From the NCBI GenBank assembly GCA_051453625.1, contig JBOZIK010000001.1:139994364-140058363 (forward strand): a stretch of 64,000 bases of DNA. The letters run 5' to 3'. The stretch is from Welwitschia mirabilis (taxonomy: Eukaryota > Gnetophyta > Gnetopsida > Welwitschiales). The translations under genes were made by a program, and so were the position numbers. Position 1 is the first letter of the stretch. Each line of letters starts with the position of its first letter. The notes beneath the pieces were generated by a model. It saw nothing but the letters and a program-made list of their open reading frames with translations. It ran no database searches and was not told the origin of the DNA. This document shows, in pieces, positions 11,681-23,149 of this stretch.

Positions 11681-14650
11681 TGGTATCTTGATAGTGGTTC
11701 CTCAAGACATATGATAACTTATAGATTAAACTTCATCAAGCTCAATAAATGTAATGAATGAGATGTGATTTTTAAAGATAATGGAATATCAAAAAGTAAA
11801 GGAATAAGAAGTATCAATAGAGGTAATTTACCTAATATAAATTATGTTTTATTTGTAAATGTTATTAAGAATAATTTATTTAGTATTAGCAAAATTTGTC
11901 ACAATGGTCATAAAGTTCTATTTGATGTAAACAAATGTATAGTTAAGCATGATGAAATTAATCAAATTTTATTAGAAGCAAAAAAACAAGGAAACATGTA
12001 CTATGTCAATTCATCAAATAAATTAGTTTGTCTTTTAGCTCAAATTCAAGAGGATGTTCTATGACATCAATGATTAGACCACATAAGATTTAACCTAAAG
12101 AGAATTTATCATGATGAGATTGTTAGAGGTCTACTAATATTATCCTTTACTCAAAAAGTTTTATGTGATGCTTGCCAAAAAGAAAAACAGACAAGGATAT
12201 CTCACAAAGAAAAAAGTGATATCACCATAAACAAGCCATTAGGTTTGATACACATGATTCTCGTAGAATGTATTCAAACTACTAGCCTTTTAGATAAATG
12301 TTATTTATTGGTTATGATAGATTACTACTCTAGATTTTCATGGATAGCCTTTTTGCATATGAAATTAGATGCTTATGAGTGCTTTGTAAGGATATGTAAG
12401 AAACTTCAAATCAAAATAGGGCATGTCATTAAGAAAATTCAAAGTGATCATGGTAGAGAATTTGAGAATAAAAGATTTGAGTATTACTACAATAACAATG
12501 GAATAGACCATGAATTCTCAAAACCAAAAATACCTCAATAGAATAGGATAGTTGAGAGGAAAAATCATCCCTTGTTATACATGCCAAGAGTGATTTTAAA
12601 TAACAAATATATTCTAAAACATTTTTGGGTAGAGGAAGTAAACATAGAATGTCATATTTTTAATAAAGTTTATCTAAGATCTAGAACTACTAAGAATCCA
12701 TATGAGCTTTGGAAGGGCAAGAAAGTAAATATTTCTTATTTTAAAACCTTCAGTAGTAAATTCTTTATTTTAAGAGATAGAAAAGATCTAGCAAAATTTA
12801 ACTCCAAGTTAGATTAAGAAATATACCTTGGATATTCTTTAATAAGGAGAGCACATTGAGTGCATAATAAAAATAATTTACATATGGAAGAGTTAATGAA
12901 CGTTAAGATTTATAATATTCCTAACAAAATAACAAATTCTAAGTAAGGTGTGGACTTGGTTTCTTCAGGCTTTTACTATAACAAGATCTATTCCAAATTT
13001 AAGCTAGCATGTAAAGTTAAAAAACTCAAAGATCATCCATTAGATTTAGTCATTAGAAAAGCTGACCAAGTAATCATCATAAGAAGTTATCTTAAGAATT
13101 TCAATGCTAATGTCTCTTTCTTATCTTAGGTTGAATAAAAACCTTTAAATAAGTAGAATTAGATTCATATTAGATGATTGTAATGCTAGAAGAATTAGAA
13201 TAGTTCTATTAAAATTAGATATGGACTCTTCTATTAAAGTCAGCCAGGAAGAATGTTATTGGTACAAACTGGATTTTTACAAATAAATTAAATGAATAAA
13301 TATTACTACCAAAAATAAAGCTAGATTAGTTACTTAATGATATTCTTCAATTAGAGGAGTTAATTGTGATGACACTATTATTTTAATAGCTAGGCCTAAG
13401 TATATCAGAATGTTTCTTCCTTTTGCACGCTTCAAAAAATCTAAGGTATTTCAAATGGATGTAAAGAGTATTTCTTGAATGGTCACATTGAAGAAGAAAT
13501 CTATGTGAAATAGCCATAAAATTTTATTAAATATTCACCACCAAGATGATGTTTATAAGTTGAGCAAAGCTATGTATGAAGTAAAGCAAGCTCCAAGATC
13601 CTAGTATGATAAACTATCTTTATTTTTGCTTTAGCACAGATTTATTAGAGGGTATATTAATAAAACTTTTTTTTTTTACAAAATCCATAAATAATAAATT
13701 CATTTTAGTACAAATTTATGTGAATGATATTATTTTTAGATCCACTAATAACACATTATTAAATTATTTTGAAAAATTAATAAGCTTTGAGTTTGAAATA
13801 AGCATGGTTGGAATACTAAATACGTTCTTGAGTCTTCAAATTAAATATTTAGAAATGGATTTTTTATAAATAAAAATAAATATTTCTTAAACATAATTAG
13901 TAAATTTAATCTAGAAAATGCAATGCATGTAGATTCTCCCATAACTATCAATGCAAAACTCACTATTGATAAGGATGACAAAGATGTTGCTAAAAAACTA
14001 TATTGTAGTACTATTGGAAGTTGGTTCTCCTTGATAATAGTTAATATGACATAGCATTTAGTATTGGATTATGTGCCAAATATCAATGAATTTCCAAAGA
14101 ATTACATCTGATAGTAGCGAAAAAGATACTTTAGTACATCAAAGATGCAATTGATTTTGGTATATGATATCCTTGTAATACCACTTTAAGCTTAATAGGA
14201 TATACTAATGTAGATTGGGCTAGCTACAAAGATGATTACAAGAGCATAAGTGGGGGATGTTTCTTCTTTGGCAACTACCTGATGACATGGCATAACAAAA
14301 AACAATGCTTTATCTTCCTATTAAAGTTAGAAGCTAAATATATTTCTACCAAGGCTTGTTGCACTCAAACTCTGTGGATGAAAGAAACACTTAAATACTA
14401 TGGAGTTGAGATGTTTGAAGTTACTATTTTATGTAATATCTCTAGTGTAATTCAAATTGCTCATAATCTTGTTTAACATACTCACACTAAGCACATCAAT
14501 CTTAGGTATCACTTTATTAGAGATTTGATAGAGAAGAATGTAATATCTCTTAAATATGTTTTCATTCAAGATCAATTAGCTAATATATTTACAAAACTAT
14601 TATCATCTAATCATTTTACAATATTATAGTATTTTTTACAAGTACTTCCA
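11681..14650 (+). pseudogene. Copia 1 pol remnant (protease, integrase, RT, RNase H)
   Basis: Protease: WYLDSGSSRHM from 11681 keeps the catalytic Asp-Ser-Gly (11690-11698). Gag-pre-integrase and integrase cover 11765-12900; the Cys pair of the zinc region (CDACQKEKQT) and the second catalytic Asp in QSDHGREFENK are kept, whereas the first Asp position reads Ile. RT covers about 13240-13900: FQMDVK keeps its Asp, but the YVDD box reads YVND at 13717-13728. RNase H covers 14190-14640, with LEAKYIS, TKHINLRYH and LANIFTKLL blocks. Many stops (several from CAA/CAG or TGG) interrupt it. Best matches by pattern are SIRE/Maximus-type copia elements. Confidence 0.8.
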
Positions 14651-14699
14651 TAGAAATATCTGAAAACTCCAGCCTCAGCTAAATAGTAGAGTTTAACAA

Positions 14700-15055
14700 T
14701 TGGTTTTTTTTTTACTATTATATCTAAACAAATCCTAGTTAACCTCATGAGAATCTATTCAACCCCTTGAGAATTTAGTTAAAAGATTTTTTATTTAGGT
14801 CTGATTGATCCTTCTGGGATCCAATAGACCCCTTATAAAATTTGATAAAAAACTTTAGTTCTAGGTCTAGTTGGTCCCTTTTGAGATCTAGTTGAATCCT
14901 TATTAATTTTATCACTTTTTGGACTCATGCAAAGGTAGTACAAAATGTTAGATTACTTCTAACCTATAAGGACTTTAAGATCTTGAAATATTTAGAATAT
15001 ATTGTGCTACACCAGATATATTAGTTTGACATTAATTTGGCAATACACTTTAACA
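14700..15055 (-). repeat. Copia 2 3' LTR, truncated
   Basis: It aligns with about 22,300-22,695 of the right LTR: both carry the 66-67-bp unit beginning aggtctag or aggtctga (14796 and 14863 here), then a shared stretch ending caatacactttaaca here and caatatatcttaaca there. About 800 bp expected at the left are missing. Confidence 0.7.
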
Positions 15056-15070
15056 ATCTTTCATTTTGAC
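15056..15070 (-). promoter_or_regulatory. Copia 2 polypurine tract, decayed
   Basis: On the minus strand gtcaaaatgaaagat directly precedes the LTR start TGTTAAAG. It corresponds to the better preserved gtcaaagggggagaa of copia 3. Confidence 0.5.
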
Positions 15071-15427
15071 GTTGATGACAAACTATATTTGATTATATCA
15101 CAAAATTATCAAGATTATAAAGAAATGCCCCCTTATGATATGCCCAAAAAGAACTTGGAGTATTATCAACATTTTTCATTTCTTCACATATATTCATAAT
15201 TTTTGCAAAAATTATGATGGAAACTATCTAGATGCACATTTTTCAAGAAATATAATACTCATTACTTTTAACAAAGTAGTATAATTGATAATTACTAAAA
15301 CAACTATTAATAGAGTAACTACAACTAAGCATTATAAGTAAATTTTAATTTTTTAAGAAATATACAATGATCATATTCAAAAAAAAGAAAAAAAAAGATT
15401 CCAGAGACTATTCTTTCAAGTAAGATT

Positions 15428-15475
15428 ATTTTCTCTCTTTTTAACATCAATGAAAAAGGAGATAAATATATAAGA
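15428..15475 (-). promoter_or_regulatory. Second, internal polypurine-like motif in copia 2
   Basis: On the minus strand, ttgatgttaaaaagagagaa follows the end of the extra ORF. It resembles the motif at the terminal PPT (cgtcaaaatgaaaga), about 375 bp further downstream, and the same pairing occurs in copia 3. Confidence 0.45.
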
Positions 15476-15479
15476 AGAA

Positions 15480-16430
15480 CTAATCAGATTCCTCCTCTTA
15501 TTTAGATTCTTCTTTAGAATCTAGATTGCCTTCTTTTTATTCTGCTACCACCTGGTGATAAGAAATACCATCCCCCTCAACCGTTTCTATAATCTCATAG
15601 CTAGTCATAGTAAGAGCCTCATTCATGTGATGGGTGCATGTGGGATAGAGTGTCCCATTTAATAAAAGACATGGGAGTTAAAGGTTTAAACTTGCGGTGA
15701 ACTTGGACTCTAAAATAACAATAGATATTTGCAATAAGAATGGATTATGGAAGAGCCATAGCCTTATGATATTCAAGTTATGAAACCATATTGTTATGAA
15801 TAATGGTAGAAGAATTAATGGAGTGATACATTCCTGCCAAATATATTAGATAAGTATGATAGTTTGAGGTTCATCACAATGACTAACAAGAGGTAAAAAT
15901 CTATAAGTAAAAATAAGATAGAGAAAACAGTATTTGGGAAAGAGATGGAAGATGAAAAGGGTGTTTTTCCATGAAATAAGCTTACTACAAATTTCCTTAG
16001 TGATCTCTGTCTTGTACTTCATAGACTTATGTAAGGGCTGTAACTCCTCATAGTTTCCTCTAGGGAGATTTGTAAGGGAGGCTATTAGATATGGAATAAG
16101 TCTTATTCTTTTCCCCAAAACAAAAGTTAAAAGGGTAATGGTATCAACATCATAAAAGGCATCACAATAAAACATGTGAGTAAGAAAGGGATAAGTAGAT
16201 CCAAGAACCTCAAGAACATAATATAGATCTAGATAATTTAGAAGCCTTACCACATTCTTCAGCTCTGTAAGCTTTCCTGAAGCTGCTAGCCTTTTTTACT
16301 AAATAAGTTTTTTCTCAAACTTATCTACAAACTTCTCCACATGCTATTTTAATATTTTTGAGTAGAAATAAGTTGGGTCTTTACTTGTTAGCTTCTTTTA
16401 CCTTACTCTTCTTAAAAATATCTTAGCCAT
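15480..16430 (-). pseudogene. Extra ORF after pol in copia 2 (ORF3)
   Basis: From a start codon at 16430 (MAKIFLRRVR) to a stop at 15480, this frame holds a few stops and frameshifts, with 135 codons open at 16253-15846. It lies between RNase H and the PPT on the coding strand of the element, the place where SIRE-type copia elements carry an extra, often called envelope-like, ORF. A diverged copy occupies the same place in copia 3 and shares the Met-Ala start, a DP-x-YFY block, a FVLGKRI/LVLGKRM block and the acidic end EEESD. I see a hydrophobic stretch (LFIFHLFPKYCFLYLIF) but no signal peptide or known domain, so no function is claimed. Confidence 0.6.
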
Positions 16431-16829
16431 TGAAGACATATGGTACTTACTAAAGATAGAAGAAAACTAATAAAAAGTAAGAGAGACAGGAAAACAAATG
16501 AAAATAAGGTAGGCAAGGTTGTAAAACAATTTTATAGGGAGGACAAAATAAGCTAAATGAAAGAAAAAAAATGTGACCATTGCCTTTTCTCTTGCTCATA
16601 ATCGTATAGGTTCAATTAACTAGATTTAGGTATACTTAACTTATCAAGACACAAGCCTAAACATTTCTAGATCTACTTAACCAAGACTATAGTTTAGTTC
16701 ACCTAATTTTATAATTGAAATTACCCACATAAGGTTAATTAAATCTTATAATTTGGTTAACTACCCTATTTTTAATTGAAGGATGGTGATAAAACTCTAG
16801 TTCATAATGAAGATTTAGAAATTTATCAA

Positions 16830-19790
16830 AGTTTAGGGGTTTTATAAAAATATCAGATAACTATTTATTAGTGTTTATACAATTCATAGAAATGTTACCT
16901 TTTTCTACTTAATATCTAAGAAAATGATGTCTAAGTTCAATATGTTTAGTGTGGGAATACTAAACAAGATTTTTTGAGACATTCATGGCACTTATATTAT
17001 CATAAAAAATTGGTACTTAATCACAATTAATTTTAAAGTCTTTGAGCATTTCCTTCATCTACAAAAGATCGGTGTAATAATCTTCTACTACTATAAATTT
17101 TTCTTTTGTAGTGAAAATAAAAATAGAATTTTGTTTTTATTTTCCAAGCCTATCAAACATGATCCTTAAAGAAAAGCAATTTCCATTAGTGCTTTTCTTA
17201 CCATGTTTGCATCCAATCTAATCCATATCACTAAAGCCTAAAAGTTTAAAAGAAGTTCCTATGGAATACCATAGCCCATAATCACTAGNNNNNNNNNNTA
17301 CATATCTTAAGATTTTTTGACAACTTGAAGGTGAGATTCCTTGGAGTCGATCTGATATCTAGCAAATACAACAATGCTAAACATCATGTCTACTAGCTAT
17401 TAAATATAATAATCTCCCTATCATACTCCTATAGATTTTTTAATCCACTGATTTGCCATGATCATAAAGACTAATTTTACATGAAGTTGATATAAGAGCA
17501 TTGGTTGATTTTGCATTTTGAAGCCTAAATTTCTTAATCAATTCCTTTGCTTATTTTGATTAAGAGATGAAAATAGCTTATTTTGTTTACTTAATTTGTG
17601 GTTTAAAAAAAATGTTGACTTCTCTAAGCATACTCATCTCAAAGTGTGTTATTATATTGTTAGAAAATTCTTTTGAGAGATCATCTTATGAGTCTCTAAA
17701 AATTATATCATTAACATAGATTTGAATGATAATAAAATCTTGCTTAAGTTTCTTGACAAATAGAGTTTTACCTACTTCTCCCAGGCTATAACCACTATCC
17801 TTAAAAAAAAAAAAAAATTATTAGTTTTTCATACCATGCCTTAGGGACTTATTTTAATGCATATAAAACCTTTTTTATTCTATAAACATGGTTTGTTTTA
17901 TGAGGATCTATGAATCCTATTGGTTATTCCACATACACTTCTTTCTTGAGAGTTCCATTTAAGAAAGCATTTTTAACATCCATTTGAAACACTTCAAAAT
18001 TTTTGAAGACTAAAAAGAAAGAAACATTCTAATGTTATATAGGCTTTCACAAGAGCAAAGTTGTCTTCTACATCAATTTCTTAAACCTAATTATAACATT
18101 AAGCCACTAATCTAGTCTTGTTCTTGATTACATTGTTGTATTCATTACACTTATTCTTAAATATCTACTTTGTTTCAATTACATTTCGATCCTTTAGTCT
18201 TTTCAATAATTTTTAAACATTATTTCTTTTAAATTGTTGTAATTCTTCTTGTGTTGTTCTCATCTATTATTTATAAACTTTATCTCTTCATATTTTTAGG
18301 ATTCAACTCAAGAGACATATTAAATGTGAACATGAAACTTTTTAATAGAATTTCTTGTGTGTATTATTGATTTTACATCTTTAATAACTTAATTAAGAGA
18401 TGATATTTTAGTTCTTTGAACTTCTTAAGAGAAACTTTTTGAGTTGTTTCTTCTTCTTTTCCATTTAAGACTTTGTTAGTGGTTGTGATACTTGGAGAGA
18501 TATCTTTTGCATCACTCAAAGGTAGATGTTTGGTACTGATGTTATCTATTTATACATTTATGGAATCTTCCATTATTAGAATTTTTTGTTGAAAACCTTA
18601 TAAGATTTACTTTTGGTTGAATATCCAATTAAAAATGCTTCATCTCCCTTAGACTCAAATTCACTCAAATGTTCTCTATCTTTCATAATAAAGCACTTAA
18701 TCTCAAAAACTTTAAAATAGGATACATTTAGTTTTCTTTCTTTCCAAAGCTCATAGGGGATTTTATCCATTTTAGGTCTTAGATATACTTTATTGATAAT
18801 TTAACATGTAATACTTACTATTTTAGTCTAGAAGGTTTTAGACGCCTTCTTATCATTTAGCATTTTTCTTGCCATTTTTTAAAGGACCCTATTTTTTCTT
18901 TCTTCTATTTCATTTTGTTGTGGAGTTTTTCGCACTAAAAAACTAATGTTCTATATTATTTTTTCACACAATATGTCTCAAAAATATAGTTCTCAAATTC
19001 CCCTTTATGATCACTTTTAATGCATTAATAGTGTATCCATTTTCATTTTAAATTTTATTATAGATATAAACACAACTTTTGAAAGTTTTAATATTATTTC
19101 CTATGAAATCAATCCAAGTGAATCTAAATAAATCATCCATCATTATTATAAAATACCATTTTCCTCCCAGGATTTTGGATTGAGTAGGATTCACCAAGGT
19201 CATATGAATAAGTTCAAGAGGCATTATTATGAAAACTAAGTTTTTACTCTTATGGGAGGTTCTTGTTTGTTTTCTTTTTTGGCACACATCACAAAACCCA
19301 TGTTTATTAATATTAATATTAAGAGTTACTCTTATGATTTCATTTTTAATGATGATTTTAAGATGATCATAGTTAACATAACCTAAGCATTGATTTCATA
19401 GCTCTTCTTAGATTATATGAGTAAAATAACAAATTGAAGAAGGTTGAGCAATACCATAAACATTGTCTACTTTATTTGCTTTAAGAATCACTTCATTTAT
19501 TTTATCATGTCTAACTTTACATTTCTGATAATCAAAATTTACTTTATAACCTTTAATCATAAATTTTACTAATACTAAGAAAATTATGTTTAATACTTTT
19601 ACATATAAAACTTCATTAATTTTAGGTATATTACCTCCACCGATGCTTCCAATGCCTTCAATTTTTTTTCATTCATCATCAATAAAACTTACTTCTACTC
19701 ATCAGAATTATTTAAGTATTGGAATTTTGATTTTTCACCTATTATGTATTGAGAATAAACACTATTCCAATACCAACAAGTTTCACTTAA
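16830..19790 (-). pseudogene. Copia 2 pol remnant
   Basis: Minus strand. Protease motif near 19775-19758 reads WYWNSV instead of WYLDSG, so the catalytic Asp is Asn. Gag-pre-integrase (about 19700-19250) is followed by integrase, with QKRKQTRTSHK and ELIHMTLVNP at 19287-19190; the first catalytic Asp is replaced. The integrase C-terminal part at 18770-18576 has PYELWKERKLNVSYFKVF and FLIGYS. RT (about 18200-17600) has its YVDD box as YVND at 17718-17707. RNase H runs to about 16830. A 10-N gap lies at 17289-17298. The reading is broken throughout. Confidence 0.75.
17289..17298. other. Assembly gap, 10 N
   Basis: Ten N inside the RT/RNase H part of copia 2. The edges do not repeat each other. 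Confidence 0.95.
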
Positions 19791-21490
19791 TGCCTTAAAT
19801 GTTGTTTAAATCAATAAGCTTTACAAATTATTAGTCATTTTCTACTTAGTCCATTTGGAATGTTGTGGTATAAAAGTTTTTTGAATAAATTTTAATGGAA
19901 AAGTACTAGTGTGATTTGAAAATAGCATTATCTTTCTAAATTTTCAAAATAATTTTAAGTGACTTGATTTTCTACAAAAACGATAAGTAATCTTTGAAAT
20001 CAAATTATTATTTTTTCATGTTACCTTATTTGAATAAATGATCACCTCTGAGGAGGTAATCCACTACCTCTTTTGTTATGAACTAATTTTCCTATTTCAA
20101 GCATCTATTTCAATGTACTAAAACTATTAGAAAATTTATTTACAAAATGAAACAAAATTTTTACCTTTTGAGTTAGCTTTGTATTCTTTATTTGGATCAT
20201 TTTATAATTTTCTTCCAATGCTTCCTTTTCCTTGTGTAGAACCTTTACTATTTTGTTTAGCTTATTGATCCGATTTACTATCTTTTCACATTCTAAGTAT
20301 AGCTCTTAAAAGGTATCTTATAATTATTATTATTCTTTCTCTATAATGTTTAAATCATCTAGTTTAGTTGAACAAGGCCCCTCTTTTAAGGGAGGCACTA
20401 TTGCCATGAAAGAGAGTCTCCTATTTTCATCTAATTCTTGACTAGAGTTGCTATCTTCTTCCTTATTCACATTGTCATAAGTGGCAATAAATGATCATTT
20501 ATTGGATTTTCTTTGATTCTATCTATTATTAGAACATTTATTTATAACATGTCCATATCCTTTACAAGCATAGAATTGGATCTTCTTTCCTTTCTCTAGA
20601 TCTCTTCTTAGCTTGGATTGATACCTTTAAGGCTCTTTGCCTGATTCTCCCTCTCTTCTTTTCTTATGTTAGAATATTTGAGATCTTCTTACTAATAATG
20701 CAATCTTATTTTTCATCAAGATCATCATCTGATCTTTGAAATATGAAATATTCTTACATACTTTTTAATGCAAGACTTTTCTTTATATCTTTAGAAAACA
20801 CTAATTCATAAGTTTGAATATTACCTTATAGTTCGTTCACTCCCATTTAATTGATGTTTTTACTTTCTTCAATGGTAGTGACCTTTAGCTCATAATGCTT
20901 TGGAAGGATCTTAGAAATTTTCTTACCACTTTTATTTCCTCCATTTATTCTCTTAGGATTACCATTGAGTTTAGTACATCTGTCAATCTAGTGAAGAACT
21001 CCTGTAGAGTTTCTTCCTTATCCATGTAAATATCTTTAAACTTTGAGATGAGCATATGTAATTTTTCCTACTTTATGGTGGAAATCACCTCATGAGATAC
21101 TTTAATAATGTCCCAAGTTCCCTTGGAATGTTTGCAATTTACAATCCTCTTTAATTATTTTACACAAAAAGCATGAAAAATAGCATTAGTAGCATGAGCA
21201 TCTAGGTTGCTTTAGCCTTATCAATAGGAGTCCATTAGTCTTGAGGTTTTACAACAATCATGGTGGTACCATTACTATCTATTTTGGATATTGTAGATGG
21301 ATTATATCCATTGTACATAACCTCTTCTATGTCAACATTACAAGGCCAAAGAAAATTTTTTATTCTCTCCTTCTAATGAGCACAATTGATTTCATCAAAC
21401 ATAGGTAACCTTTTGGTAGAGAGACCATTTATAGGATTACTCATAACTAGGGTTAAAGATTCAAAATTTATTAGGATCTATAACTGACTC
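19791..21490 (-). pseudogene. Copia 2 gag remnant
   Basis: Minus-strand capsid/nucleocapsid remnant with many stops. A zinc knuckle near 20580-20535 reads FYACKGYGHVINKC: the first Cys is Phe, the remaining Cys-His-Cys are kept. A second, more damaged knuckle lies near 19970-19930, just before the protease, as in copia 3. Confidence 0.6.
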
Positions 21491-21496
21491 AACCTT

Positions 21497-21508
21497 ACTT
21501 TGATATTA
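21497..21508 (-). promoter_or_regulatory. Copia 2 primer binding site, decayed
   Basis: On the minus strand TAATATCAAAGT lies two bases inside the 5' LTR end. Compared with TGGTATCAGAGC it has four differences, all transitions. Confidence 0.55.
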
Positions 21509-21510
21509 AA

Positions 21511-22695
21511 TGAAGGATCTACAAATCTAGAGGGGTGAGGGTGGTGAATATGTTTTATAAAATAAAATTTATTCCTTAAAAGTTATATCAAAATATCAAG
21601 ACATTTGACATAAGAACTAAATAAAATCACATGAATGAAAGAGAAAGAAAATAACTGAAATGGAAAATACCTAAGTGGAGTACTAGATGAAATGATTCAT
21701 ACTAGTTTTAGAAAATCCCCTACTTCACTTTAAGTTATTAGCTTTAATCCTAAGTTGATTTGAATCTTTATTTCTTTTCTTCTAGGTTTTTATGTTAACC
21801 TATAACCTTTAGAAGTGGACTTTAACCCTCAATTTCAATCTCTATGAGTGAGAATAGTATACCTGAATGCACTAACTTCACTAGATCTAAAGTATAATGA
21901 AAAGAGAATACACTACTTAAAATGATACTCACAAATACAGGCTCATATAGTGTAATATATTACTTTTTATCCAATTAATATCAATAGTACAAATGTCCTT
22001 TCTTCCTAGAAAAATTGGTGTCAAAGATTTCTATTAATTTGGATTCTATAAAAGATAGTTTTTATGTAATGAAAGATGAATTTAATACTTCAATGATTAG
22101 GAATAGAAAGGATAACAACTAAAAAATAAACCAAAAAGCTCTATTTTCACTACAACCAGTCTACCCCACAAAACATTCGGTTGACATGATTGGTTGCCAT
22201 TATTGAAGTTGGTTAACCCTACCTTTTTTAAGTCAACCTAATATCCTTATGTCATATGATTTAGTTGATCCCATCTAGAGTTTGATTAACTACATTTGGT
22301 TTAGGTCTGGTCAACATCTTATATGATCTAGTTGATCCCTTAAGAAATTTATCAAAAGATTTTTAGCATAGGTCTAGTTAATCCTATGGAAACTTAGTTA
22401 ATTCTTTGGAAATTTTATTAGATGATTTTTTGTTTATGTCTAGTCAACTTCTTTTGAGGTTCAGTTGATCCCTTATGAACTTCAACAAAAAACTTTAGGT
22501 TTAGGTCTAGTCGATCCCTTTTAGGATCTCACTGGCTCTTATTAATTTTTTTTACTTTTCAAGTTCATGCGAAGCTAGTGAAAAATGTTGAATTACTTTT
22601 GATTTACAAGGTATTTAACTTTCTAAAACATTTTCATCATATTACACTACACCATATATGTTTGTTTGATATTAATTTGGCAATATATCTTAACA
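21511..22695 (-). repeat. Copia 2 5' LTR
   Basis: 1185 bp. On the plus strand it begins tgaaggatctacaaatctag, homologous to the start of the copia 3 LTRs (tgttggat...cctagagg), and ends cttaaca, matching the copia 3 end tttaaca. It contains a 66-67-bp tandem repeat. Confidence 0.75.
22303..22550. repeat. 66-67-bp tandem repeat inside copia 2 LTR
   Basis: Units start at 22303, 22370, 22436 and 22503, each opening with a(g/t)gtctagt or a close variant followed by a gttgatccctt-type motif. The last is partial. Two units with the same 67-bp spacing are visible in the truncated LTR at 14796 and 14863. Confidence 0.7.
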
Positions 22696-22714
22696 ATAAG
22701 AACTAGGCAATATT

Positions 22715-22954
22715 TTAATAAGTCCATAGCCAAACGTAAGAGAAGTAAACATGGTAGAAGAAGAAAATCTTTGAAACATCAAGTAAACTAAGGCTGGAAA
22801 TCTTAGAAGTAAAAAGAAAATTAACTAAAGGACTAAACGAAATCAACCAAATCAAGAAAACACACCTATAAAAATTTGTGATAAGAATTAAATAGTAAGG
22901 TAAACTAAAATACCTTACCTCCCTATCAAGAACCTTTACCATTTCCTCAATCAT
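22715..22954 (-). pseudogene. Possible relic of a third extra ORF (uncertain)
   Basis: A 79-codon open frame, unusually long for this background, lies just outside the copia 2 LTR. It contains SLPYYLILITNFYR, which resembles ALPYFVLITNMCHH in the extra ORF of copia 3 and the corresponding block in copia 2. The likeness is short and hydrophobic, so chance is possible. If real, another SIRE-like element once lay upstream and may have shared this LTR. Confidence 0.25.
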
Positions 22955-23149
22955 TGAAAAAAGAAAACATTAGTTGAAAATAGTGAAAAAGACTTGTAGA
23001 TTCTTAACAATGTTAAAATTAACATTCCCCTCTTAGAGGCCATTAAATAAATTCATTCTTATGTAAAATTCATCTAGGAGATCTCATAGTAAATAGGAGA
23101 ATAAATGATAAAAGCCAAGATGTTTTATCATAATAAACTAGTGCAATAA
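22955..23149. other. Short unassigned segment with an inverted repeat
   Basis: No coding similarity is recognised. It contains the inverted repeat aatgttaaaattaacatt at 23009-23026. Confidence 0.4.

Larger units (their letters stand above)
8946..14690 (+). mobile_element. Ty1/copia element 1, SIRE-like, 3' truncated
   Basis: The order is 5' LTR remnant, primer binding site (10037), gag with two zinc-knuckle remnants, protease, gag-pre-integrase, integrase, reverse transcriptase and RNase H, all on the plus strand. Integrase before RT is the copia order. Stops and frameshifts are frequent, so it cannot be active. The pol region ends near 14,650, where the sequence runs straight into the truncated LTR of copia element 2 on the other strand. 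The extra ORF, PPT and 3' LTR expected from relatives in this window are missing, so it was cut by that insertion or by a deletion. Confidence 0.8.
14700..22695 (-). mobile_element. Ty1/copia element 2, SIRE-like, minus strand
   Basis: Read on the minus strand, the order is 5' LTR (22695-21511), PBS (21508-21497), gag, protease, integrase, RT, RNase H, an extra ORF (16430-15480), PPT (about 15070-15056) and a 3' LTR of which only about 355 bp remain (15055-14700). The gene order and the extra ORF match copia element 3, and LTR ends and PBS correspond. The loss of the LTR's far end abuts copia element 1. Many stops and frameshifts are present. Confidence 0.8.
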
